Shown: positions 8,838-16,143 of the stretch, in pieces
How the letters are laid out: each line of letters begins with the position of its first letter
How positions within the stretch are numbered: position 1 is the stretch's first letter
DNA from: Myxococcaceae bacterium
Lineage (GTDB): Bacteria > Myxococcota > Myxococcia > Myxococcales > Myxococcaceae
Length of the DNA: 46,856 nucleotides
Assembly: GCA_004173515.1 (NCBI GenBank)
Contig: SECN01000015.1
Coordinates: 1 to 46,856, forward strand
Direction: 5' to 3'
Program-made: the position numbers and the translations under genes
The notes under the pieces: model-generated
Databases searched by the model: none
Told to the model about the DNA's origin: nothing
Seen by the model: only the letters and a program-made list of their open reading frames with translations

Positions 8838-9825
8838 GGGCTCCGGCCAGCACGAACACCGCCTGCACCGTGTGCGCGAGCACCGCGATGGACATGGCCT
8901 TCGCCGCGGACGTGCCCATCGCCCCCGCCGCCAGTGAGAACACGCTGTCCGTCACGCCCACCTGCCCCGGCACCAGCGAGCCCATCGCCAGCGCCACCAG
9001 GTAGAGCCCCTGCGTGAAGAGCGCCTGCACCACCGTCGCGTCGATGCCCACCGCGTGCGCCAGCACCGCGTACTGCATCACCTGCAACACCCGGCTGCCC
9101 AGGAACGCCAGCATCGGTCGCCACGGGCACAGTCCCCCGGCGCACACCGACGCCTGGAACGACTCCGCGTGCGCGCCCCACTTCCCGCACCGACGCTGCA
9201 TCCACGCGCCCAGTCGCTTCGCGCGCAGACCCGCGCGCACGCCCAGCGACGCCAGCAGCAACACGAAGCCGTGCACCAGCATCGCCACCGTGAACGCGGA
9301 CCAGCCCGTCATCAGGTAGGACGCCACCGCGCACGGAAAGGAGATGAGCCCTCCGGCCCCCAGCGACGCCGACTGCGACGTGGCCGCCGCCGCCGTCGCC
9401 GACGCGCCCCCCGTGTACGGCGTCAGCAGCGTCGCCTTCGTCGCCTCCGCCGCCGCGCGGCCCGCGGGCGCCATGCTCGACACGGCCGTGCCAATCAACT
9501 GCGCGCGCACCAGCACCGACAGCGGCACCTGGCCCGCGCGGGCGCCGTAGGACAGTCGCGTCGCCGTCGCATCGCATCCCTGCCGTCCCAGTTCGATGAG
9601 CACCACCCAGGGCAACAGCGGCATCGCGGCCAGGAGCGTGGTCTTCAGCTCGGTGGCGCCCGCCTTGTTGACCATCGCCGTCAGCATGCCCAGGCCGCCG
9701 AGCGCGAAGACGGGCTTGAGCCCCGTCACCAGCCTGCGCTTCCAGACGCCCGGTTCGGCTGCCCCACCCCGCGGTACGACGGCCAACGGCCCTGCCAGGG
9801 CCACTTCGTGGTGCACGTTGTTCAC
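8761..9825 (-). CDS. Flippase-like integral membrane protein (LPG synthase TM / UPF0104 type)
   Basis: 354 residues starting at GTG 9825 with a strong GAGGAGGG ribosome binding site. About 7-8 hydrophobic segments are visible (e.g. around PVFALGGLGMLTAMV, LLAAMPLLPWVVLIEL, AFTVAMLVHGFVLLLASL and VLQVMQYAVLAHAVGI). The family-like blocks SSMAPAGRAAAEATKATLL and LVPGQVGVTDSVFSLAAGAMG resemble the LPG_synthase_TM/AglD-like superfamily, whose members move or modify lipids in the inner membrane. Substrate cannot be read from sequence. It is divergent from the reductase at 10113 and convergent with the oxidoreductase, sharing 77 bases of antisense coding sequence at the 3' ends. Confidence 0.82.
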   Translation of the reverse strand: MNNVHHEVALAGPLAVVPRGGAAEPGVWKRRLVTGLKPVFALGGLGMLTAMVNKAGATELKTTLLAAMPLLPWVVLIELGRQGCDATATRLSYGARAGQVPLSVLVRAQLIGTAVSSMAPAGRAAAEATKATLLTPYTGGASATAAAATSQSASLGAGGLISFPCAVASYLMTGWSAFTVAMLVHGFVLLLASLGVRAGLRAKRLGAWMQRRCGKWGAHAESFQASVCAGGLCPWRPMLAFLGSRVLQVMQYAVLAHAVGIDATVVQALFTQGLYLVALAMGSLVPGQVGVTDSVFSLAAGAMGTSAAKAMSIAVLAHTVQAVFVLAGALTPLVWRTRKVTVAQVVPPAVPAPA

Positions 9826-9887
9826 ACTCGCCCTCCTCGCCCATCCCCACGCGCCCCACCGAGGGGTCCATTTCTGAAGCTGTGCAG

Positions 9888-9927
9888 CCCTCGCCGCCGT
9901 GGCGAGGGCCGACTGTCGACGGTCGGC
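9888..9927. repeat. Two back-to-back perfect hairpins in a divergent intergenic region
   Basis: CCCTCGCC-gccgt-GGCGAGGG (9888-9908) is followed immediately by GCCGAC-tgtcgacg-GTCGGC (9908-9927). Both stems are perfect (8 and 6 pairs), and the second loop contains the palindrome GTCGAC. The pair lies about 65 bases upstream of the flippase-like gene and about 185 bases upstream of the enoyl reductase, between the two divergent starts. It is therefore not at a gene end and is more likely an operator, attenuator or structural element than a terminator. No regulator assigned. Confidence 0.6.
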
Positions 9928-10112
9928 AGCCTCCCCATGCTCACGTTCGGGTGTGGACAGACCCGCGCTCCCACGGGGCCGGAATGCAGCCCCGGTGGAT
10001 CAAGACAACGGCCGGCGCGCACACCGGGTGGGCCTGCTTTGCACGCTCGGCAGCAGGACCGAAGGCGGTTAGGGTGGCGCCGCCTTCAGTCAGCCTCACG
10101 CGGGAGCATGCA

Positions 10113-11099
10113 ATGAAAGCAGTGCGCTTCTCGGCCTTCGGTCCGCCCTCGGATGTCGCCCAGGTGGTGGAGGAATCCCCCGCGCCGCTCCAACCCGGCG
10201 AGGCGCGCCTGGCTGTCCTCGCCACGCCCATCAACCCCTCCGACCTGCTCACCCTCTCCGGTGAATACGGCGTGCTGCCCAAGCTGCCCGCCACCCCGGG
10301 CAACGAAGGCGTGGGCCGCGTGGTGGAGGTGGTGGGCTCCGACGCTGTCGCGGTGGGGGACCTGGTGTTCCTGCCGCTGGGCGCGGGCACCTGGCGCACG
10401 CACCTCACCGCGCCCGCGGCGCAACTGCTGCCCGTGCCGCCGGGACTGGACCTGCTCCAGGCGAGCATGCTGCTGGTCAACCCGCCCACCGCGTACCTGA
10501 TGCTGCGCCAGTTCGTGACGCTCCAGCCCGGCGAGTGGGTGGTGCAGAACGCCGCCAACTCCGCCGTGGGCCGCTACCTCATCACGCTGGCGCAGGTGAT
10601 GGGATTGAAGACCGTCAACGTGGTGCGCCGCCAGGACCTGGCCGACGAGCTCAAGGCCCAGGGCGCGGACGTGGTGCTGCTGGACACGGATGAGTTGCCC
10701 AAGCAGGTGCGCGACGCGACGGGCGGCGCGAAGGTGCGGCTGGCCATCGACGCGGTGGGAGGGGATTCGTCCCGTCGGCTGGGGGACTGTCTTGCCACCG
10801 GCGGCGTGCTGGTGAACTACGGCGCGATGAGCGGCAAGGGCCCCAAGCTGTCCGCGGCGGCCACCATCTTCAAGGACGTCACCCTGCGCGGCTTCTGGCT
10901 GGTGCGCTGGATGCGCAACGCCCCGCGCGAGGAGCAGAACGCCACCTTCGCGCGGCTCGCGGAGCTGATGTCCGTGGGCACGTTGCAGGCGCCCGTGGAC
11001 AGCACCTTCCCGCTGGAGCGCATCCACGACGCGGTGAGGCGCGCCCAGGAGCCGGGCCGCAACGGGAAGATCATCCTCACCCCCAACCCCTCGGCCTGA
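10113..11099 (+). CDS. Zinc-independent enoyl-thioester reductase (MECR/ETR1-like MDR family)
   Basis: 328 residues from the ATG at 10113 (GGGAG ribosome binding site 7 bases ahead); the open frame extends upstream to 9882 but that stretch is not coding-like. The N-terminal GroES-like domain has INPSDLLTLSGEYG and PATPGNEGVGRVVEVG-type residues without zinc ligands. The Rossmann domain has NAANSAVGRYLI (variant of the AxxxGxxG NADPH loop), and the tail ends NGKIIL. This matches trans-2-enoyl-CoA/ACP reductases of the MECR type, which reduce the enoyl double bond with NADPH. A downstream SDR follows after 57 bases on the same strand, so co-transcription in a fatty-acid or polyketide-related redox step is plausible but unproven. 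Confidence 0.88.
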   Translation: MKAVRFSAFGPPSDVAQVVEESPAPLQPGEARLAVLATPINPSDLLTLSGEYGVLPKLPATPGNEGVGRVVEVVGSDAVAVGDLVFLPLGAGTWRTHLTAPAAQLLPVPPGLDLLQASMLLVNPPTAYLMLRQFVTLQPGEWVVQNAANSAVGRYLITLAQVMGLKTVNVVRRQDLADELKAQGADVVLLDTDELPKQVRDATGGAKVRLAIDAVGGDSSRRLGDCLATGGVLVNYGAMSGKGPKLSAAATIFKDVTLRGFWLVRWMRNAPREEQNATFARLAELMSVGTLQAPVDSTFPLERIHDAVRRAQEPGRNGKIILTPNPSA

Positions 11100-11156
11100 A
11101 GTCCCCTGAAGTCCCAAGGCCAACCCCTCCCCCACGGCATTGAAGGAGCAGCGACC

Positions 11157-11921
11157 ATGAAGCGAGTCGAAGGCAAGGTGGTACTGGTGACCGGCGGCGC
11201 GGGAGGCCTGGGCGCCGCGTCCGCGCGGATGCTCGCGCGCGAGGGTGCGAAGGTGGTGGTGACCGACCGGCGCGAGGACGAAGCGCGCGCGGTGGCGGAG
11301 GAGCTGGGCGACGCGGGCCTGTTCGTCGCGCTGGACGTCACCCAGGAGGCGCAGTGGGAGAATGCCATGGCGCGCACGCTGGAGAAGTTCGGCCGGCTGG
11401 ACGTGCTGGTGAACAACGCGGGCATGGGCATCGTGAAGGACATCGAGACCATGTCGCTGGACGAGTGGCGGCTCGTGCACGCGGTCAACCTGGACGGCGT
11501 CTTCCTGGGCTGCAAGCACGGCATCGCCGCGATGCGAAAGAGCGACGCGAAGGGCTCCATCATCAACATCTCCTCCATCGCCGGCATCGTGGGCGTGGGG
11601 CAGTTCCCCGCGTACAGCTCCAGCAAGGGCGGCGTGCGCCTGTTGTCCAAGTCCGTGGCGCTGCACTGCGCGGCCAAGGGCTACGGCATCCGGTGCAACT
11701 CCGTGCACCCGGGCTACGTGGAGACTGCCATGGTGGAGGCGCTGGCCCAGGCTGGGGGCCAGGCGGAGAAGACGCGAGCGCGCATGCTCAAGGGCATCCC
11801 CCTGGGCAGCTTCGGCGAGCCCGACGACGTGGCCCACGCGGTGCTCTACCTCGCGTCGGACGAGTCCAAGCTGATGACCGGCGCCGAGGTCATCCTCGAC
11901 GGCGGCGCCACCGCGCAGTAA
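11157..11921 (+). CDS. Classical short-chain dehydrogenase/reductase
   Basis: 254 residues with a complete SDR signature: TGGAGGLG (13-20), D61 before the adenine pocket, NNAG (86-89), catalytic N111, S140, Y153 and K157 (PAYSSSKGG), and a C-terminal LMTGAEVILDGG block. Asp37 in VVVTDRR after beta-2 favours NAD(H) over NADP(H). The closest style is the cyclopentanol / 3-beta-hydroxysteroid dehydrogenase group, but substrate is not assignable. AAGGAG ribosome binding site. Follows the enoyl reductase by 57 bases in the same direction and ends 30 bases before the convergent gene at 11952. Confidence 0.92.
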   Translation: MKRVEGKVVLVTGGAGGLGAASARMLAREGAKVVVTDRREDEARAVAEELGDAGLFVALDVTQEAQWENAMARTLEKFGRLDVLVNNAGMGIVKDIETMSLDEWRLVHAVNLDGVFLGCKHGIAAMRKSDAKGSIINISSIAGIVGVGQFPAYSSSKGGVRLLSKSVALHCAAKGYGIRCNSVHPGYVETAMVEALAQAGGQAEKTRARMLKGIPLGSFGEPDDVAHAVLYLASDESKLMTGAEVILDGGATAQ

Positions 11922-11951
11922 CGCGGGGCACCTGTTTCACGGGCGCCCGGC

Positions 11952-14471
11952 TCACGCCCAGGGCGCCTGGAGCAGCTCGGAGAAGCGGATGGCCAGCTCC
12001 GTCCGCCCCACCATCGCCTGGCCCCACGCGTTCGCCTGCGTGGCCCAGGTGACGGGCGTCAGCCCCACGACCTCGAAGAGCTTCATCACGTCCCCGCCTG
12101 CCTGCAGCGCCTTGATCATCCGCGCGTAGTGAAGGAGCGTGGGCAGCGACGTGCCGGGGAAGAGCACCTCCCGGTCCATGGGGCGCGCGGGCACCTGGGG
12201 CTGGACGTCCGTCATGAGCCGCCAGGCTTCCGACAGCGCCCGGGCCTGCTGCTGTCCATGCTCCACGCGCCGGGCGGCCTCCTGCGCTTCGGCGGCGCGG
12301 CGGGCCTCCTCGGCCCGGCGCTCCTGGTCGCGGCGGCGGGACTCCGCCACCTGCCGTTCGATTTCACGTTCGCGCTCGCGCTCCTCGTTCGCGCGGCGGC
12401 GGTCGCGACGCTCGCGCATCATCCGCAGCGCGTCGTGCGTGTCGTCCAGGAAGTCGCGGTGGATGTTGGACTCCTCCGGCGGCGACGGCGTGGTGCGCAC
12501 GCGCTGCTCGAAGGCGGGCAGGCGCGACTCGAAGTACTCCAATTCCTTCTCCACCTCCTGGACGTAGCGGGGGTCCTCGGACTCCACCGCGCGCAGCAGC
12601 GCCCAGGCCCCCTTCGACACGGAGAGGGACGCGGTGCGCGGGCGCGTGGCCACGACCTCTTCCGCCGCGGCCCAGAGGGCCCGCAGCCTGCGGGGCAGGA
12701 CGTCCAGCGTCACGTCTGCCAGCAATTGCTCCGCGTGGGGATAGAGGCCCACGGGGTCCAGGCGCCACCACATCTGGAAGCGCACCAGTGCGTCGGGCTC
12801 CGCCTCGCGCTGCTTCTCCCACAAGCGGTCGCGCCAGCCCGCGAAGGCGGCGAGCAACACACCCCGTTCGGAGGGATGGGATTGGAAGCGCTGCCAGACG
12901 GCGTCCACCAGGACCTCGCGTCCGGAGTACGCGCTCCACTGCCGCGCCACGCGGGACATGGGCGCCACCAGGAGGTGTTGATCCGGTCCCTCCCAGACCG
13001 CCATCAACAGCCGGGCCGCGTGGTCCAGGCCGGAGGCGGGGAGGCGCGCCTGTTCGCGGTGCGAGGGGAACAACACCAGGGCTTCCAACAGGGCCTCACC
13101 GCTGTACGGGTCTCGGGCCCAGTCGTTCAGCCGCCGCTGTTCGTCCACCCCGGCGTGGTGGAGGAAGTGCACGAAGAGGAAGTCCTTGAAGCAGGCGATG
13201 CGGTCCTTCTCCACGCCCCGGTCAATCGCATGCACCGTCTCCTCCAGGAAGCACCACATCGCCTCCGTCTCCTCCTCCTCGGGAGCTTCGGCGTTGTCAC
13301 CAGGGGTGGCGGCCCAGCCCAGGAAGCGCAGCGCGGTCTGCGCGGGCAGGTCGCGCAGCACGGAGCGGGCCCAGCGGGCCCAGCGCTGCTGGTTCTCCAG
13401 TCCCCAGGCGTGGAAGGACTGCCGCTTCGCGAAGCCCAGCAGCTCGTCCGCGAGCGAGCCGACGGTGCGCACGGACACCGTGAGCAGCGCATCCAGGGCC
13501 CCTTCGGGCGGAGGGAAGGGCAGGTCCCGCAGCACGTCCTGCACGAAGCGCTCGTCGCCTTCGCGCTTCAGCCGGGGGAAGAGCAGCGGTGAGCCCCACG
13601 CGCTCAGCATGCGCCGGACGAAGGTGGCGGTGTCCGCGTCGGGCGAGTCCAGCGCCTGCGCCACCTCCACCTCGTCCCGCAGGCTCAGCGCGCATTCGAA
13701 GCGCACATCCAGGTCGGTGCCATACAGGCCCCGGTGCAGCGCGGCCGACACGTCGGCGGGGGGCGCATCTCGCGACACCCGCGTCCAGGCGACGGCGGCG
13801 CGCGCGCCGATGTCGGGCACGTCCAGCACGCCCAGGGCCAGCACGCGGATCCGCTCGCGCTCCTCGGGGGTCAGCCGGAGGGGGAAGGCGTTGCGCCAGC
13901 GCGTCAGGGCCAGCATCGCCTCCACCGCCACGCGTCCGTCCTGGTGCAGCAGGTAGCGCACCGTGGAGCGCGCATCCTCGGAGAACGTGCCTTCGTGCAC
14001 CCACGCGAGCGACGCCATGTTGCTCAGGTCCGCGTCCGGCGCCTTGCGGGACAGGTACGCCAGCGAATCCGGCAGGGGGCTGAAGGGTGCGATGCGCTCG
14101 GCGAGGAGGGCCTCGTCCGTGGGCAACTGGGCCGCCCAGGAGTCCTCCATGTCGCGCGCGAAGCCACGTTGCAGCAGCTTGGACTCGATGCGACGCGCGT
14201 CCTCGATGAGCCGCAGCGCCACGCCCCACTGCCGCGCGTAGCGGGCCGCCAGCATGTCCACCTGGGAAGGCTCCAGGGCGGCGGTGCGGGAGGCCAGGGC
14301 GAAGCGGTCCACCCCGGACTTCAACAACTCCCGCGCGGCGCCGTAGCGCTCCGGGGGGACGGGGCCACAGAAGCAATGCGGGCAGGCGGAGTCGGTCGGG
14401 ATGAAGCGGGTGCAGCCGGGGCAGCGCACCTCGGCGCCCCGACGCACGCCGCTGTCGAGCAGGGCGGACAT
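11952..14471 (-). CDS. Large zinc-ribbon/helical-repeat protein of unknown function
   Basis: 839 residues, no signal peptide. The N-terminus has a zinc-ribbon-like cluster (C17, C20, C30, C33, C35: CPGC...CPHCFC). A long, mostly alpha-helical middle contains irregular repeat-like helix pairs (ALHRGLYGTDLDVRFECALSL and others) reminiscent of HEAT-type solenoids. Around residues 690-755 there is a highly charged Arg/Glu coiled coil (REREREIERQVAESRRR). The C-terminus is a small helical domain. I do not recognise the family; it looks like a myxobacterial scaffold or regulatory protein. The ATG at 14471 is the only start upstream of the ribbon, though its ribosome binding site is weak. It stands alone, convergent with the SDR and divergent from the lipoprotein pair. 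Confidence 0.85.
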   Translation of the reverse strand: MSALLDSGVRRGAEVRCPGCTRFIPTDSACPHCFCGPVPPERYGAARELLKSGVDRFALASRTAALEPSQVDMLAARYARQWGVALRLIEDARRIESKLLQRGFARDMEDSWAAQLPTDEALLAERIAPFSPLPDSLAYLSRKAPDADLSNMASLAWVHEGTFSEDARSTVRYLLHQDGRVAVEAMLALTRWRNAFPLRLTPEERERIRVLALGVLDVPDIGARAAVAWTRVSRDAPPADVSAALHRGLYGTDLDVRFECALSLRDEVEVAQALDSPDADTATFVRRMLSAWGSPLLFPRLKREGDERFVQDVLRDLPFPPPEGALDALLTVSVRTVGSLADELLGFAKRQSFHAWGLENQQRWARWARSVLRDLPAQTALRFLGWAATPGDNAEAPEEEETEAMWCFLEETVHAIDRGVEKDRIACFKDFLFVHFLHHAGVDEQRRLNDWARDPYSGEALLEALVLFPSHREQARLPASGLDHAARLLMAVWEGPDQHLLVAPMSRVARQWSAYSGREVLVDAVWQRFQSHPSERGVLLAAFAGWRDRLWEKQREAEPDALVRFQMWWRLDPVGLYPHAEQLLADVTLDVLPRRLRALWAAAEEVVATRPRTASLSVSKGAWALLRAVESEDPRYVQEVEKELEYFESRLPAFEQRVRTTPSPPEESNIHRDFLDDTHDALRMMRERRDRRRANEEREREREIERQVAESRRRDQERRAEEARRAAEAQEAARRVEHGQQQARALSEAWRLMTDVQPQVPARPMDREVLFPGTSLPTLLHYARMIKALQAGGDVMKLFEVVGLTPVTWATQANAWGQAMVGRTELAIRFSELLQAPWA

Positions 14472-14795
14472 GCCCCGTGTCTACTCCGGAGCAGGGCCTT
14501 CGTGCACCCCGGGGCCACCCGAGGAGACATCCTCTTCCGACGGACTGCGCTCTCTCCATGAAGCAAAAAGGTCAAGGGCGACACAGGCCTCCTAGAAAAA
14601 GCGGGAGTGAGCGACCTGGCGAGCGCCCCCCGCACTCCCTGTGTACGGCCGTCTTGCGGCCAGCCGGCCGGAGCCAAGAAGCCCCCTCAATCTCAAGCAG
14701 GCCCGACCGCTGTTGACCAGACAAACCCTCCGCACGCGACAGGAGGCGCGTTCCGACCCGAACGTAAACATACAAAACCACAACGGAGAACACCA
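14472..14795. other. Divergent intergenic region, 324 bases
   Basis: Lies between the starts of the 839-residue protein (minus) and the lipoprotein pair (plus). The right-hand 80 bases are clearly lower in GC and contain TTGACC at about 14714, a possible -35 for the lipoprotein operon, but no convincing -10 at the right distance. GGAG just before 14796 is the ribosome binding site of the lipoprotein gene. Short frames here look like noise. No repeat or RNA gene seen. Confidence 0.4.
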
Positions 14796-15212
14796 ATGCA
14801 TCAACGAGTCATCGGCTATGTCTGCTGCGTGGGATTGATTGCACTGTCTGGCTGCGCGGGACCCGACGAGGAGACCCTCTCCAACACCAAGGACACACCT
14901 CAAGGTCCAATCGCCGTCACGTTCCTGACAGGGGAAACGGCGGAGGTGGATGCCAGCAAGGTCTGCTGGGAAACCTTGACCCCCATCCCCAAGGGCAGCA
15001 AGGTGGTTTCAGACATCCAGGCCAACCGGATGCTCTTCGTCCCTGAAAGCACCGACACCAGCCGTCCTGAGATGTACCTGGCCCCCGTTGAAGAGGGAGG
15101 CGGATCGGTCACCTGCAAGTGCACCAGTGGCAGCGGAGGATGCAGCCCCGCAAAAGTGGGGAGCGACGTCGGCTGTGTGATGACCACCTGCAGCGCTTGC
15201 TCGAAGTCGTAG
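14796..15212 (+). CDS. Lipoprotein with C-terminal six-cysteine module (copy 1)
   Basis: 138 residues. The ATG at 14796 has GGAG upstream; the longer open frame starts in non-coding sequence. Signal peptide with lipobox LSGC places it on a membrane. The body (DASKVCWETLTPIPKGSKV...) is a small acidic domain I do not recognise. The end is a low-complexity PVEEGGG linker followed by CxC-x6-C-x10-C-x4-CxxC (CKCTSGSGGC ... CVMTTCSAC). The next gene, 27 bases downstream, ends in the same linker and the same cysteine spacing, so the pair is almost certainly an operon of diverged paralogues sharing a functional tail. The six cysteines could form disulfides or bind metal. GC is lower than the neighbourhood. 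Confidence 0.85.
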   Translation: MHQRVIGYVCCVGLIALSGCAGPDEETLSNTKDTPQGPIAVTFLTGETAEVDASKVCWETLTPIPKGSKVVSDIQANRMLFVPESTDTSRPEMYLAPVEEGGGSVTCKCTSGSGGCSPAKVGSDVGCVMTTCSACSKS

Positions 15213-15239
15213 GCGCAAGTCGACGCCTGGAGAACAACC

Positions 15240-16013
15240 ATGAACAAGATTGAGCAGAAAGTAATCCTGCTGCTTGCCCTTGGCGCCCTTGCGGGGTGCG
15301 CAGACACCCCAGAAGTCAGGGACTCCGAGAGCCCGGGCACGAAGATAGAAGGAGAGCAACCCCAACCCACTGGAACGGAAGCCATCCTCATTCCCGAAGC
15401 CGCGCGGGTCATCGAGGATTCGAGCAACGGGCGGTTCCTCATTTCAGAGTCCGAATCCTCGCACCCATTCTTCCTGGGCCGTGCCGTGCGTTGTGACGGA
15501 GTTCCAGCCCACCGTCAGGGAACACGCATCATCTGCGGGGACGGAACAGCAGAACGAGCCCCTCAGGTAACGTACATCTACATTCCTCTAGACAGCACGG
15601 CGAAGGAGCAAGGGGACACCGACATTCTCCGCGCGCCCATCGTCACCCTTTCACTCCTGAAAGAGCATGGATCGCTGCCTTGTGAAGGCCCGCCAGGTGA
15701 AGCCTTCCAACGACTCATGAAGCGTTACGCAGGCGATCTGGGTACCATGGTTTCTCAGACCTCAAGCAAGCCGGTCGCGGTCCTCCTTGAATATCAGGGG
15801 AGCCGTGCCTATGGCGCAGTGCCAGCCACGGCCCTGGGACTCGCACAAGGACAGGTCAATGCCTCATTCATGGATCTGGCGCCCGTGGAGGAAGGAGGAG
15901 GTGGTGGCGTGAGCTGCACCTGTAACAGCTCCGGTTCATGCCCCAAGAAAGGTCAATGGCCCGCGACCTGGTGTGATGCAAGCTCATGCAGTAGCTGCAC
16001 AATGAGATACTGA
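15240..16013 (+). CDS. Lipoprotein with C-terminal six-cysteine module (copy 2)
   Basis: 257 residues with a clear lipoprotein signal (ILLLALGALAGC, lipobox LAGC). The body contains ILIPEAARVIEDSSNGRFLIS, paired Cys (AVRCDGVPA, TRIICGDG), and a helical segment EAFQRLMKRYAGDLG. The C-terminus repeats the partner gene's architecture: LAPVEEGGGGG then CxC-x5-C-x10-C-x4-CxxC (CTCNSSGSC ... CDASSCSSC). The body is otherwise only weakly similar to copy 1, so the tail is the conserved unit. Family not recognised; cell-surface display of the Cys-rich tail is the simplest reading. A strong hairpin follows at 16098-16123. Confidence 0.85.
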   Translation: MNKIEQKVILLLALGALAGCADTPEVRDSESPGTKIEGEQPQPTGTEAILIPEAARVIEDSSNGRFLISESESSHPFFLGRAVRCDGVPAHRQGTRIICGDGTAERAPQVTYIYIPLDSTAKEQGDTDILRAPIVTLSLLKEHGSLPCEGPPGEAFQRLMKRYAGDLGTMVSQTSSKPVAVLLEYQGSRAYGAVPATALGLAQGQVNASFMDLAPVEEGGGGGVSCTCNSSGSCPKKGQWPATWCDASSCSSCTMRY

Positions 16014-16097
16014 CGGGAACTCGAAAAAGCGCGCAGCCACCGGATGGCATGCCCTTATTCAAGGCCCAGGGCAGCGCGCCCCGCCCAAGAGCGGCAT

Positions 16098-16123
16098 GGG
16101 CTCCCGACTCCATCCGGGAGCCC
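16098..16123. terminator. Hairpin between convergent genes (terminator candidate)
   Basis: GGGCTCCCG-actccatc-CGGGAGCCC forms a perfect 9-pair stem with an 8-base loop, 85 bases after the second lipoprotein and just beyond the end of the minus-strand HYR pseudogene. No T-run follows on either strand, so intrinsic termination is possible but not certain; it could serve both directions. Confidence 0.5.
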
Positions 16124-16143
16124 TGCGAAGTCGCCGCGAGAGG

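Noticed and set aside
12129..13592. Long plus-strand frame opposite the 839-residue protein
   Set aside because: Shadow frame; the minus-strand product has a zinc ribbon and a regular coiled coil, the plus-strand one only compositional bias.
15100..16013. Assignment of the six-Cys tails to the fulvocin C bacteriocin family
   Set aside because: A CxC-x5-CP start is vaguely similar, but the remaining cysteine spacing, as I recall it, does not match; kept as unassigned.
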